From Streptomyces sp. Tu6071 (GTDB lineage Bacteria; Actinomycetota; Actinomycetes; Streptomycetales; Streptomycetaceae): a stretch of DNA of 64,000 nt. The notes under the pieces are model-generated. The model saw only the letters and a list, made by a program, of their open reading frames with translations, was not told the DNA's origin and did no database searches. The stretch lies in the NCBI RefSeq assembly GCF_000213055.1, contig NZ_CM001165.1, positions 620,001-684,000 on the forward strand, in the 5' to 3' direction. Shown here piece by piece: positions 53,099-62,081 of this stretch. Position 1 is the stretch's first letter. Each line of letters starts with the position of its first letter. The translations under genes were made by a program, and so were the position numbers.

Positions 53099-53218
53099 GC
53101 GGCAGTGGCCGCTCCCACCGAGCCGGCCTTGAGCGACGCGGGCGTGGGTGACGCCGGGGAAGCGCGCCCACGCCTGGACAGTGGCCCGACCGGCCGACGA
53201 CGGGCGGGCCACTGCCGC
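53099..53218. repeat. Nested inverted repeat in a 419-base gap without genes
   Basis: GCGGCAGTGGCC (53099-53110) is matched by GGCCACTGCCGC at 53207-53218, and inside lie GGCGTGGG (53141-53148) and CCCACGCC (53167-53174). Together they span 120 bases between the convergent LysR and AraC genes (52939-53357), where no gene is seen. It could be a complex terminator, a small RNA or a miniature element. Confidence 0.5.
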
Positions 53219-53357
53219 GCATACTCCAGCCGAACCGGCCGTACCGGCGTCCGGGGCCGATGTCCCCGCGCTGCCTCGCATGGTCAGCAGGTGGACGAGC
53301 CCGTCACGGTCTCCATCGCCGTCCGGGACGGCGGGCACCACCCCGGTGGACAGCGAG

Positions 53358-54368
53358 CTACTCATCAGCCTTAGCCTGCTCGCTCCCGGGAGGCACCACG
53401 GTCCTGGCTCGGCGTCGATGGTCGCTGGGAGTCATGCCGTGAGTCGCCTTGAACGCGCGCGTGAAGACGGATGCCTGGGGTATTCCGCAGCGGGCGGCCA
53501 CTACGTGTACGGGCAGGTCGTGCAAGGCGGGGTCGGCGAGATCACGGTACGCCTTGGCCAGGCGCTGTCGGCGGATGAAGGCGGCCAGCGTCTCGCCCTG
53601 GCTGTCCCGGGTGAACTCCCGGTGGAGGTAGCTGAGGGAGACATGGTGGGCGGCGGCAACCACGGACGGCGTCAGGTCGGGGTGGTGCAGGTTCTGGTGG
53701 ATGAACGACTTGACGCGGTGGAGCATGACCGCCTGCCGCGTCTGCGGGGGCAGCGAGCCTTCGATGTCGAGTTCGCCGGCCAGCCATGCCGACAGGAGGT
53801 CGACCGTGGCGGTGCTCAGGCGTGCCGCTTCACCGGGCCGCAGCAGGGCCGCCTGAGCGGCCAGGCCGGTCAGGAACGTGGCGAGCAGTACTCCCGCGCC
53901 CCGGTCGGCGGGAAGCGCCCGGCCGAGCAAAGGACGGACGCGACGGGCGGGAAGCGGCAGCATCGACATGGGCAGGTCGACACCGACGCCGTCGACGTGG
54001 GCGCGCTCGCCGCTCGCGCCGGGCTCGCCGCGGAAACGGGCATCGTACGGTTGCGGACTCGCTACCAGGTGCAGGTTCCCCGCGGTCAGTGGCTGTGGTG
54101 CACCGCCGGTCTCCACCAGGCCGCTTCCGGAGGTGAGGAGCGTCAAGTGGTAGAGCTCCTGGTCGCAGCGACGGATCATCCGCTGGGTGCGCCTGACCTG
54201 GATCGAGGGGAACGAGGTCTTGAGGACGGAGACCGGCCCCACCTGGGTCTGGTGTACGACCGCCGTGAAGGTGTCGGCGTGGTCGCTGGTCAGCTCGGCC
54301 GCGCGGGTGTGCCGCATCGTCTCGCGCCACTGCTCGAAGGACTCGCTACCAGTCGTCCCGGCCTGCAT
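53358..54368 (-). CDS. AraC family transcriptional regulator
   Basis: 336-residue regulator. The N-terminal cupin-like AraC_binding domain reads FTAVVHQTQVGPVSVLKTSF then LTLLTSGSGLVETGG and PLTAGNLHLVASPQPYDARF. The C-terminal pair of helix-turn-helix motifs reads LTPSVVAAAHHVSLSYLHRE and VHVVAARCGIPQASVFTRAF, ending THGMTPSDHRR. The ATG at 54368 follows GGGGA; the frame is open further upstream but that part is Arg-rich. The target may be the ricin-B-like gene upstream, by position only. Confidence 0.92.
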   Translation of the reverse strand: MQAGTTGSESFEQWRETMRHTRAAELTSDHADTFTAVVHQTQVGPVSVLKTSFPSIQVRRTQRMIRRCDQELYHLTLLTSGSGLVETGGAPQPLTAGNLHLVASPQPYDARFRGEPGASGERAHVDGVGVDLPMSMLPLPARRVRPLLGRALPADRGAGVLLATFLTGLAAQAALLRPGEAARLSTATVDLLSAWLAGELDIEGSLPPQTRQAVMLHRVKSFIHQNLHHPDLTPSVVAAAHHVSLSYLHREFTRDSQGETLAAFIRRQRLAKAYRDLADPALHDLPVHVVAARCGIPQASVFTRAFKATHGMTPSDHRRRARTVVPPGSEQAKADE

Positions 54369-54581
54369 GGCATCCCCGCTGATCCGGCTGCCCGACGGCA
54401 GGCTTCCCCCATCCGCCCCTTTCGCGGACCTCGTCCGCGGCGGCTTCCGTGCAAGGGGCACAATTCGTAGACGCGATGCTAATGCGAGGCGACTCCGTGT
54501 CAACTCCGGTGATCCTTTGCTTGGAAGCATTCTCCTCGGCGCCGCCGATCGTGAGCGGCGCGCAGATCAGGGGAGACAGGG

Positions 54582-55055
54582 ATGAACCGCATCGCACGCA
54601 CCGCCATTTGGGCATCGGCACTGAGCCTCGCGGGCCTGGCCGCGACCGCCGGACAGGCCCAGGCCGTCACCGGTTTCCAGATCCAGAACAAGGCGACCGG
54701 CCTGTGTCTGGCCGGGACGGTGGACAGCCCCGGCCACGCCGCCCAGATCTACGAGGCTCCCTGCGGAAGCAGCAACACCCAGCGATGGGCCAACACCAAG
54801 TCCAACTTCGTCATGACCGCCGGCGGGCTCGTCAGCCTCTGCATGAGCGCGGACAGCTACGGCGGGGTCTTCACAGCCGGTTGCGGTGCGAGCAGTACGT
54901 GGGGACAGGACTGGAAGGTCGACTCGCTCAACGGCTCGTACACCAACTTCTACAACGAGAACAAGGGCTGCTACCTCCAGGTCATCGGCGGTGAGGCCGC
55001 GTGCACGCCGGGCTGGACGGGTGACTCCAAGCAGTTCCGCGTGTACTGGGGCTGA
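54582..55055 (+). CDS. Secreted ricin B-type lectin-like protein
   Basis: 157-residue secreted protein. Signal peptide IARTAIWASALSLAGLAATA with cleavage near AQA. The mature part resembles a ricin-type beta-trefoil: FQIQNKATGLCLAGT, APCGSSNTQRWANT, SLCMSADSYGG and FYNENKGCYLQVIGG, with paired cysteines and a QxW-like QRW. It probably binds sugars, on its own and without a catalytic domain. GGGGAGACAGGG lies before the ATG. Confidence 0.82.
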   Translation: MNRIARTAIWASALSLAGLAATAGQAQAVTGFQIQNKATGLCLAGTVDSPGHAAQIYEAPCGSSNTQRWANTKSNFVMTAGGLVSLCMSADSYGGVFTAGCGASSTWGQDWKVDSLNGSYTNFYNENKGCYLQVIGGEAACTPGWTGDSKQFRVYWG

Positions 55056-55319
55056 CACCTGGAGGGCGGACGCCACGAACATCCACCCACCGAACTCCCG
55101 GTAGACGCCTCACGCGCTCCACCCTCGGAGTGCCAGGCAGGCACGCGCCGGCCCCGGCCGCTGTCCCACGGGGGGAGAACAGCGACCGGGGCTCGGGGGG
55201 CGGGCGCAGGCGCGATCCATTCGCATGCGCGTGAGAGGGGATCTGACCGGACGGCGACCCTCCATCCGCTCGCCCCGTCGGCCTCCCCGCGCACGCGGCG
55301 ACCCTCCGTGTGGTCCTAC

Positions 55320-55480
55320 GAGGATGCGAAGCCACCGACACCGGGCCCCGCTTCCAGCACATCGCCGACGCCGGCACCCCCGCCCACATCCTGCGCCGCA
55401 TCACCCGGCCACGGCTCCCTCACCACCACCCAGCGCTACCCACACCCCGACATCCGCGAAAGGGCTCAGGGCCTTGATGG
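55320..55480 (+). pseudogene. Tyrosine recombinase (integrase) C-terminal remnant, frameshifted
   Basis: One frame reads FQHIADAGTPAHILRRIT and the next continues PGHGSLTTTQRYPHPDIRER. Together they give the end of a phage-type integrase, GHGSLTTTQRYxHPD, where the Tyr of TQRY would be the catalytic nucleophile. The rest of the enzyme is missing. The tRNA-Pro gene, a typical integration target, lies 2 kb to the right with its 3' end facing this remnant. Confidence 0.7.
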
Positions 55481-55494
55481 CCCCAGGCCCTCGT

Positions 55495-55921
55495 TTACGA
55501 GGCCGTCGTCACTGGCCGTCGTGCGTGACACACGCTCATTCCATCTGGGGGTCGGTGCGGGAGTGGTAGCGGAAATCCTTCCCCGGGCCAGGTGAAGGAC
55601 CAGGGGCTCTGGGAGAGCCAGGTGGCCGAGCCGATGCCGGAGACGCAAGCCGCTGTCCAGGCTGCCCAGCGGTGGGTGGGGAGTTCGTCGACCGCCTTTG
55701 CACTCTCCGAGCCGAGCAGTACCCCGAACATGATGGTGAGGAACAGGTCTCCCCATCCGATAGCGGGTCGCCCGATGACGAGCCACCCTGCTGCGCAAGC
55801 AATCAGGCAGGCAGCCATGTAGGCCCAGGGTGTTGTGGTGGACCTCGCTGTCGACGTAGGTCCGCTTGCGATGCCGCAGGATCACGATGATCCGCGCGAC
55901 GGCGGTTGCTATGGCGATCAC
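55495..55921 (-). pseudogene. Small membrane protein, probably frameshifted
   Basis: From 55921 one frame reads IAIATAVARIIVILRHRKRT then YVDSEVHHNTLG. From about 55818 another continues YMAACLIACAAGWLVIGRPA, then GDLFLTIMFGVLLGSESAKA. Joined, they make a plausible membrane protein of about 140 residues with 3-4 helices, broken at about 55815-55825. If the break is real, only the 107-residue part from the ATG at 55818 may be made. The family is unknown. Confidence 0.5.
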
Positions 55922-55950
55922 GGGTGTGTCCTGCCACTCAGCGGCCTCCC

Positions 55951-56628
55951 TCAGGAGGCGGCGGCCGGCCTGTCAACGCCCAGGCGGACGAGGGCGCGGT
56001 CGTGGACGCGGCTCAGGAGCAGCAGGGCGCAGACAGCCCCGATCAGGGCGCAGAACATGTCCCACTGCGTGTCCCAGGCATCCCCCTGTGTGCCCAGGAA
56101 CGCGTCCGCGGCCTCACCTCCGGTGACCGCCGCGAGCCATTCCAGCATTTCGAAGACGGCGCTGAAGGCCAGACAGACACAGACGGTGAGCGGCGCCAGC
56201 CAGCGGCTGCCGCGCAACGGGGAGGTACGGACGAGGAGTTCGCGTACCAGGACGGCCGGGACGAATCCCTGCACGAAGTGGCCGAGGCGGTCGTACGGGT
56301 TGCGCTCCCATCCGAGCCAGTCACGCACCCAGTCCCCCGCCGGCACCTCCGCGTAGGTGTAGTGACCGCCCACCATGAGGACCAGCGCGTGCGCCGCCAG
56401 CAGCCCGCACAACAGGTCACTCAGCGGAAAGCGATGGCGCATCAGGATCGCCAGGGGCAGGCCAGCCATCACCCACACCGTCTCCAGCACCCAGGTCGTC
56501 GGATCGGCAGCGCCGAACCGCGACGCGACGAGCGCCGCGGTCACCGCGACGGCAAGGGCGACCGGCAGACGACGCCGAGACGGACTCGCCTTCGGCGTCG
56601 GGACAGGGACGGGGCGGGTGGCGGTCAT
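55951..56628 (-). CDS. DUF2238 (YjdF-like) membrane protein
   Basis: 225-residue membrane protein with about six helices. Hallmarks are LLAAHALVLMVGGHYTYAEV, WERNPYDRLGHFVQGFVPAV and FSAVFEMLEWLAAVTGGEAA followed by FLGTQGDAWDTQWDMFCAL, the DUF2238 pattern with conserved H, R-D and D-W residues. The ATG at 56628 is preferred because GAGGAG lies 6 bases upstream; another ATG at 56634 touches that element. Function is unknown. Confidence 0.87.
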   Translation of the reverse strand: MTATRPVPVPTPKASPSRRRLPVALAVAVTAALVASRFGAADPTTWVLETVWVMAGLPLAILMRHRFPLSDLLCGLLAAHALVLMVGGHYTYAEVPAGDWVRDWLGWERNPYDRLGHFVQGFVPAVLVRELLVRTSPLRGSRWLAPLTVCVCLAFSAVFEMLEWLAAVTGGEAADAFLGTQGDAWDTQWDMFCALIGAVCALLLLSRVHDRALVRLGVDRPAAAS

Positions 56629-57000
56629 CGCCATCTCCTCGTGTTCGGGGCGGACCCCCACTCTCAGCCCCGACGGCAACCGCCCTCATGAGTACGCGCA
56701 CTCAGACCAGGACGTCGCACCACCCAGTCGCAGCGAGCGACAACGGGCCGTGCCTCCACCGGCACCGCCCGGCGACCGCGGCGGCGCCTCCGGCACCAGC
56801 CGCTCGACTCTCCCCACCACCACTCAGCCGAGCTGCCCAATCGAGATGGCCGGCCTCTCATCGGCCGCGCCGGGCCGCGTCGCCGGGTACGCGGCCGGTG
56901 TCACAATCCAGAACGTGTACCTCGCCAACGTGCTGGGCCCCCTCGACGCGGCGACGGGCTCGAACCCGTCATCGGAGCGCGCGGAGCAGGCGGGCGATGC
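56629..57000. other. Gene-free region
   Basis: 372 bases with no supportable gene; frames on both strands are Arg/Pro/Ser-rich and end without family resemblance. Confidence 0.4.
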
Positions 57001-57009
57001 GCCGGGATG

Positions 57010-57294
57010 ATAGCTCTGAACGCTCAGAGCCCGGCCCGGTCCGCGCGGGGGGGGGCAGCAGGTCGCCGCGTGCCACCGCTGAGAGGGCGAGCCCCCACGA
57101 GGGAGACGTTCCATGCGCGAACCGAGTTGCCCGGTGCCGTCGAAGGCCGTCTTGCCGGGCGGCGGCGGGAGGGGGCGGCCCAGGTCGTGGACGGCGATGC
57201 TCGGCAGGCGAGTGCTGTGCCTGGTCACGAGCCGCCAGCTCCCGGCGGGGTGGCGTTCGGCGTTCGACAGCAGCTCGGCCATGGCAAGGGCCAC
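57010..57294 (-). pseudogene. GHKL ATPase (anti-sigma or kinase-like) fragment
   Basis: MALAMAELLSNAERHPAGSW looks like the N-box helix of a GHKL ATP-binding domain, and LPSIAVHDLGRPLPPPP like the following strand and D-box region. After that the frame degrades and no G-box is seen. It is probably a fragment of an RsbW-like or sensor-kinase ATPase. The assignment is tentative. Confidence 0.35.
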
Positions 57295-57364
57295 AGCCCG
57301 TCGCCACGACCCGCTGCAACACCGGTCAAGTGCCCCCGGTCCCCCATCGGTCCCCGGAAACGCC

Positions 57365-57402
57365 TCAGGGCCGGTACCGGAATTCTCCGGTACCGGCCCT
57401 GA
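57365..57402. terminator. Perfect 17-bp hairpin downstream of tRNA-Pro
   Basis: TCAGGGCCGGTACCGGA (57365-57381) and its exact complement at 57386-57402 enclose a 4-base loop. It is followed on the plus side by AAAA, which reads TTTT just before the hairpin on the minus strand. It probably acts as a strong terminator for the tRNA transcript or for traffic from the left. Confidence 0.75.
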
Positions 57403-57406
57403 AAAG

Positions 57407-57420
57407 CCGACTTCGTAAAG

Positions 57421-57424
<4 letters not shown>
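57407..57424 (-). terminator. Terminator overlapping the 3' end of tRNA-Pro
   Basis: On the minus strand CCGACTT-TACG-AAGTCGG is followed by CTTTT, the shape of a rho-independent terminator. Its first arm covers the last 4 bases of the tRNA, so terminator folding and acceptor-stem pairing compete. Confidence 0.6.
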
Positions 57425-57494
<70 letters not shown>

Positions 57495-57573
57495 ATGCCC
57501 GGTCGAGGTGTTCCCCGCTCCGTGCGAGAAGTACATTACCGCACGTCCGGGGGTCGTGTGACACGGAGGGAGT

Positions 57574-58065
57574 GTGGGGGCCTTGGGTGAGCGGGACCGG
57601 GACGCGGAGGGGCGGGCGCGGAGTGCGCGACCGCGGGACGGGCTGGGCCGGCCTCTTCGGTACGGGGACACCGGCGGGGTGGCGCGGCAGCCCGAGGGGG
57701 TGGTGCGGGCGGGGGCGGAGACCGTGCGCGAGGCGCAGGCGCTGCTCGACGCCGGGCGGCCCTTTCACGCGCACGAGGTCTTCGAGGACGCCTGGAAGAG
57801 CGGGCCCGAGAGCGAGCGGGCCCTGTGGCGGGCGCTCGCGCAGCTCGCCGTGGGGCTGACGCACGCCGCGCGCGGCAACGGGCGGGGCGGGGCGCGGCTG
57901 CTGCTGCGCGGCGCGGCGGGGCTGGAGGGGTGCCGGGGCGGGTACGGGCTCGACCTGACCGGGCTCGTCGGCTGGGCGCACGCGCTCGCGGATCGCCTGG
58001 ACGCCGCCGTACGGGACGGGGACGGCGTGGACCCGGTGGCCGAGGCACCACGGCTGCGCGGCTGA
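57574..58065 (+). CDS. DUF309 family protein
   Basis: 163-residue protein whose residues 45-125 are a DUF309 helical domain: AQALLDAGRPFHAHEVFEDA, KSGPESERALWRALAQLAVG and LTHAARGNGRGGARLLLRGA. The HxHExxE-like FHAHEVFEDAW is the signature. The first 40 residues are Arg/Gly-rich and may not be translated. The GTG at 57574 follows GGAGGG closely, and a GTG two bases earlier is out of frame. Function is unknown, although the motif suggests a metal site. Confidence 0.82.
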   Translation: MGALGERDRDAEGRARSARPRDGLGRPLRYGDTGGVARQPEGVVRAGAETVREAQALLDAGRPFHAHEVFEDAWKSGPESERALWRALAQLAVGLTHAARGNGRGGARLLLRGAAGLEGCRGGYGLDLTGLVGWAHALADRLDAAVRDGDGVDPVAEAPRLRG

Positions 58066-58094
58066 GCCGCCGCCCGTACCCCGCCTCCGCACCC

Positions 58095-58157
58095 GTACCG
58101 CGCCGTCCCCGCCCGGTACCGCGCCGTCCCCGCCCGGACGCCGCCGTCCCCGCCCCT
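58095..58157. repeat. 21-bp tandem repeat, three copies
   Basis: The unit begins GTACCGCGCCGTCCCCGCCC. Two identical copies (58095-58115, 58116-58136) and a diverged third (58137-58157) lie in the short gap before cobF, inside a longer C-rich tract from 58070 to 58200. Confidence 0.75.
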
Positions 58158-58221
58158 ACCGCGCCTCCACCCCCGTACCCCGCCCCCCGCTCGCCCCACC
58201 CCCATGCGGCAGACTCCTCCC

Positions 58222-59037
58222 GTGCGAACCATTCACGTCATCGGGATCGGAGCGGGGGACCCGCGGCAGCTCACGCTGGAGGCGGTCGAGGCCATGCGGG
58301 ACACCGAGGTGTTCTTCGTGCTCGACAAGGGCGAGGAGAAGTCCGACCTCACGGCGCTGCGGTACGGGATGCTCGACGCGCATCTGCCGGACCCCGGCGC
58401 GTACCGCGTGGTGGGCGTGCCCGATCCCGAGCGGGACAGGGACCGGGGGGCCGGGCGGGAGCGGTACACGCGGGCCGTGGACGAGTGGCGGGCCGCGCGG
58501 GCCGCGCTCTTCGGCCGCCTCTTCCGTTCCGAGCTGGGCGAGGACGGGGTCGGGGCGCTGCTCGTGTGGGGCGATCCGGCGCTGTACGACTCGACGCTCG
58601 GGATGCTCGCCGAGGTGCGGGCGGGCGGGATCGACTTCGCGACGACCGTCGTGCCCGGGGTCACGGCTCCCGCGACGCTCGCGGCGCGGCACCGTACCGT
58701 CCTCAACCGGATCGGCGGCGCCGTGCAGATCACCACCGGGCGGCGGCTCGCCGAGGGCTTCCCCGAGGAGGCCGACGACGTCGTCGTGATGCTCGACGCG
58801 CACACACGCTTCGCCGCGTACGCCGCCCGCGAGGACCTCGACATCTACTGGGGCGCCTACCTCGGCACCCCGGACGAGTTGCTTGTCTCGGGGCCGCTCT
58901 CCGAGGTGTCGGCGCCGCTCGTGCGGCTGCGCGAGGAGGCACGGGCGCGCAAGGGCTGGATCATGGACACGTATCTGCTGCGCCGTCACCGCGACGCGGG
59001 CGCCGAGCGCGCGCCGGTGGTCCTGCCGGGAGCCTGA
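58222..59037 (+). CDS. cobF: Precorrin-6A synthase (deacetylating)
   Basis: Methyltransferase of aerobic cobalamin synthesis that adds the C-1 methyl group and releases acetate from precorrin-5. At 271 residues it is of normal length. The tetrapyrrole-methylase fold is clear: VIGIGAGDPRQLTLEAVEAM, LLVWGDPALYDSTLGM and VVPGVTAPATLAARHRTVLN. The C-terminal YWGAYLGTPDELLVSG matches CobF. The GTG at 58222 begins right at the domain; an in-frame ATG at 58204 is the alternative, and neither has a good ribosome site. It stands apart from any other cob gene in the window, and no cobalamin riboswitch is seen. Confidence 0.92.
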   Translation: MRTIHVIGIGAGDPRQLTLEAVEAMRDTEVFFVLDKGEEKSDLTALRYGMLDAHLPDPGAYRVVGVPDPERDRDRGAGRERYTRAVDEWRAARAALFGRLFRSELGEDGVGALLVWGDPALYDSTLGMLAEVRAGGIDFATTVVPGVTAPATLAARHRTVLNRIGGAVQITTGRRLAEGFPEEADDVVVMLDAHTRFAAYAAREDLDIYWGAYLGTPDELLVSGPLSEVSAPLVRLREEARARKGWIMDTYLLRRHRDAGAERAPVVLPGA

Positions 59038-59255
59038 CCCGGAGGAACCGCCCCGGGGCTCCGGGGTGCGCGCCGCGCCCACGCCCGCCGTGTGCCCGGA
59101 GCCCCGGGGTGCGCCGCGTGCCGGGGCCACGAGATCCGCCGCGTGCCCGGGGCTCCGAGGTCCGCCGCGCGACCGCCCCCGCCCTGCGGCCCCGCCTTCC
59201 GCCTTCCGGGTGCGCACCTCGTGCGGCCCGTGGGGGCCGGTGTGAGCCTGGCAGG

Positions 59256-61391
59256 GTGACGACCGCTCCCGAGAAGGCCCCCGCAGCCCCGCAGCCGCCG
59301 GTGCTCGACAAACGCCGCCGCAACATCGTCTTCGCGACGATCACGCTCGGCATCCTCCTCGCCGCGCTCGACCAGACGATCGTGGGCACCGCGCTCCCGA
59401 CGATCGTGGCCGACCTCGGCGGCGGCGAGCACATGTCGTGGGTGGTCACCTCGTACCTGCTCGCCGAGACGGTCTCGACCGTGCTCGTGGGCAAGTTCGG
59501 CGACCTCTTCGGGCGCAAGGTCGTCTTCCAGGTCTCGGCGATCGTGTTCATCACGGGCTCATTCCTGTGCGGGCTCGCCTCGGACATGCTGCTGCTCATC
59601 ATGTGGCGCGCGCTCCAGGGAATCGGCGCGGGCGGGCTCATGGTGACGGCGATGGCGCTCATCGCGGACGTCATCCCGCTGCGCGAGCGCGGCAAGTACC
59701 AGGGCGCGATCGGGGCCGTGTTCGGGGTCTCGACGGTCGTCGGTCCGCTGCTCGGCGGGGTCTTCACCGACCACCTGACGTGGCGCTGGGCCTTCTACGT
59801 CAACGTGCCGATCGCGATCGTCGTGGTGATCGCCGCCGCGCGCACGATCCCCTCCGTGCGCTCGGGCGTCAAGCCGGTGATCGACTACCTCGGCATCGCG
59901 CTCGTCGCGATCGGGGCGAGCGCGCTGATCCTGGCGACGAGCTGGGGCGGGAACCAGTACGCGTGGGGCTCGGGCGTCGTCATCGGGCTCTTCGCGGCCG
60001 GTGTCGCCGGTCTCGGGCTCTTCTGCCTCGTCGAGACGCGGGCGCGGCAGCCCATGCTGCCGATGCGGCTCTTCCGCAATCCGGTCTTCGGCGTGTGCGC
60101 GATCCTGAGCTTCGTGGTGGGCTTCGCGATGCTCGGCGCGCTCACGTTCCTGCCCACCTACCTCCAGTACGTGGACGGGGACTCCGCGACGATCTCCGGC
60201 GTCCGCACGCTGCCCATGGTGATCGGGCTGCTGATCGCCTCGATCTTCAGCGGCAACGTGGTGAGCAAGACCGGTCACTACCGGATCTTCCCGATCGTCG
60301 GGACGCTCGTGATGGGAGTCGGGCTGTTCCTCCTGTCCCGCATGGACAACCACTCGGGGGCGTGGCGCGAGTCCCTGTACATGTTCGTGCTCGGGGTCGG
60401 CATCGGGCTCTCGATGCAGGTCCTGACGATCGCGGTGCAGAACACCGTGGACTACTCGGACCTCGGCGCGGCGACCTCGGGCGTCACCTTCTTCCGAACC
60501 CTCGGCAGCTCCTTCGGCACGGCTGTCTTCGGGACCATCTACGCCAACGCGCTGACGCCGAGACTGCGGACGGGGGTCGGCGAGGGAGCGCGCGCGGCGG
60601 GGCTCGACCCGGCGGTCGTGGCGCGCGGCGCGGGGAGTCCGGACGGCGTGCACAGGCTCCCGGCGGCGGCGCGCGCGCCGATCGTGCACGCGTACGCGGA
60701 ATCGCTCCAGACGGTGTTCCTGTGGACGGTGCCGGTCGCGGTCTTCGGTTTCCTGGTGGCGCTGTTCCTGAAGCAGGTGAAGCTCAACGACCCGGCGCGC
60801 AGCGGTTCGACGGATCTCGGCGAGGGCTTCCAGGCCCCGGCGGTACGGGCTTCGCAGGAGGTGCTCGAACTCGCGGTGGCCCGGATCATGCTGAGGACGC
60901 CCAAGGACACCGGGCGGCGGCTCGTGGCCGCGTCGGACACCCGGCTCGACATCGCGGGGGCGTGGGCGGTCATGCAGATCTACCTGTTCACGCGGCTCGT
61001 GGGTTTCGCGAGCGTCGGCGTCATCGCCTCCCGCCACCGGCTGCCGCCGGAGGTCCTCGTCCCGGTCTTCGACCGGATGGTGGAGGAGGGGTACGTGACA
61101 CGCCACGGCTCCGTCCTCTCGCACACCCCGGCGGGCGAACGCGAGACAGCCCTCATCACGGGAGCCTGGTCGGAGTGGCTCCGCGACCAGCTGGAGGGCA
61201 TGGAGGAGCCGGTGCGCGAGGGCGCGCCGACCGGCGCGACGCTGAAACGGCCGGACGAGGCGGAGGTCCGGGCGGCTCTGGACGCGATCACGAAGCGGTT
61301 GCTGGCGGAGGACCTGGCGGAGGGCCGGATGGCTTCGCCGGTGGCGGCCGGGAGGCCGAGCCCCTCCGGGGCGGGAGCGGGAGCGGGCTGA
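59256..61391 (+). CDS. DHA2-type MFS drug transporter with C-terminal winged-helix-like domain
   Basis: 711-residue exporter. Residues 1-520 are a 14-helix DHA2 transporter: LAALDQTIVGTALPTIVADL, VGKFGDLFGRKVVFQVSAIV, RALQGIGAGGLMVTAMALIA, and GVSTVVGPLLGGVFTDHLTW for the drug motif. After the last helix (FLVALFLKQVK), about 180 cytoplasmic residues follow. They include AWAVMQIYLFTRLVGFASVG, LPPEVLVPVFDRMVEEGYVT and HTPAGERETALITGAWSEWL, which read like a MarR winged helix. GTG start at 59256. Such fusions occur in actinobacteria; whether the tail binds DNA, protein or ligand is unknown. Confidence 0.88.
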   Translation: MTTAPEKAPAAPQPPVLDKRRRNIVFATITLGILLAALDQTIVGTALPTIVADLGGGEHMSWVVTSYLLAETVSTVLVGKFGDLFGRKVVFQVSAIVFITGSFLCGLASDMLLLIMWRALQGIGAGGLMVTAMALIADVIPLRERGKYQGAIGAVFGVSTVVGPLLGGVFTDHLTWRWAFYVNVPIAIVVVIAAARTIPSVRSGVKPVIDYLGIALVAIGASALILATSWGGNQYAWGSGVVIGLFAAGVAGLGLFCLVETRARQPMLPMRLFRNPVFGVCAILSFVVGFAMLGALTFLPTYLQYVDGDSATISGVRTLPMVIGLLIASIFSGNVVSKTGHYRIFPIVGTLVMGVGLFLLSRMDNHSGAWRESLYMFVLGVGIGLSMQVLTIAVQNTVDYSDLGAATSGVTFFRTLGSSFGTAVFGTIYANALTPRLRTGVGEGARAAGLDPAVVARGAGSPDGVHRLPAAARAPIVHAYAESLQTVFLWTVPVAVFGFLVALFLKQVKLNDPARSGSTDLGEGFQAPAVRASQEVLELAVARIMLRTPKDTGRRLVAASDTRLDIAGAWAVMQIYLFTRLVGFASVGVIASRHRLPPEVLVPVFDRMVEEGYVTRHGSVLSHTPAGERETALITGAWSEWLRDQLEGMEEPVREGAPTGATLKRPDEAEVRAALDAITKRLLAEDLAEGRMASPVAAGRPSPSGAGAGAG

Positions 61392-61497
61392 CGGTCGTGC
61401 GGGGGCGCCCCTGCCGGGGGCTCCGTCCCCTGCGCTCCGCTCCTCGTACGCCGGAGGGGCCGGCATGTCGGCCGCGGACGCCGGAGGAGGCGGTGCG

Positions 61498-61863
61498 TCA
61501 GCCCCGGCGCGCCTCCACCTCCAGCGCCAGTTCCCTCAGGACGTCCGCCGAGCTGATGTCCCCCCGTCCCTCGTCGTGCACTTCCGCCAGTTCGGACCAG
61601 GCGAAGACGAACCCCGCCGCCAGCCGCGTCAGGGCATGGCTCATCTGTTCCCCGATCACCGCCCCGAGGTCGGAGATCGCTGTGCCCTCGGGGATCTCGA
61701 CGGCAGGCAGCACCTCCTTGACGAGGTCGCCGACGAGTCCGAGCCTGCTGAGGTCGTCTTCCTCGTCCTCCGTGCCCTCCTCGGCCCGCATCCACTCGGC
61801 CGACGCGGTGAGGAGGCTGATGATGCGGAGGATGATGTCGCGCTGTTGCTCGTCGTACTCCAT
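61498..61863 (-). CDS. Small acidic hypothetical protein
   Basis: 121-residue acidic, mostly helical cytoplasmic protein: DEQQRDIILRIISLLTASAE, EEGTEDEEDDLSRLGLVGDL, then FVFAWSELAEVHDEGRGDIS. No known domain is recognised. The ATG at 61863 is chosen; a start eight codons upstream is also in frame. It converges on the MFS gene. Confidence 0.7.
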   Translation of the reverse strand: MEYDEQQRDIILRIISLLTASAEWMRAEEGTEDEEDDLSRLGLVGDLVKEVLPAVEIPEGTAISDLGAVIGEQMSHALTRLAAGFVFAWSELAEVHDEGRGDISSADVLRELALEVEARRG

Positions 61864-61894
61864 GCCGCCGAGGCTAGTACGCCGCACCCGCGCG

Positions 61895-62030
61895 ACCGCC
61901 CCGCCCCGCGCCCCGCTCGCCGTACATGCCCGACCGCCCCGCGCCCGCTCGCCTTACACACACGCGGCCATCCCGCCCCGCGCCCGCTCGGCCCGCGCAC
62001 GCGACCTGTTCCGCGTCGCCGTACGCACGA
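61895..62030. repeat. Imperfect GC-rich direct repeats
   Basis: Units resembling GACCGCCCCGCGCCCGCTCG recur about three times at spacings near 37 bases between two minus-strand genes. No gene is seen here. Confidence 0.45.
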
Positions 62031-62081
62031 CCGCCCCGTCCCGCGCGGGCGGGACGGGGCGGCGTGCGTCGGCGGTGCGGC

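Noticed and set aside
58095..58157. Possible iteron or origin repeat
   Set aside because: Only three copies in a C-rich gap, with no replication gene or AT-rich unwinding region nearby.
58066..58221. Cobalamin riboswitch before cobF
   Set aside because: The gap is a C-rich repeat tract with no B12-box-like sequence or conserved helices.
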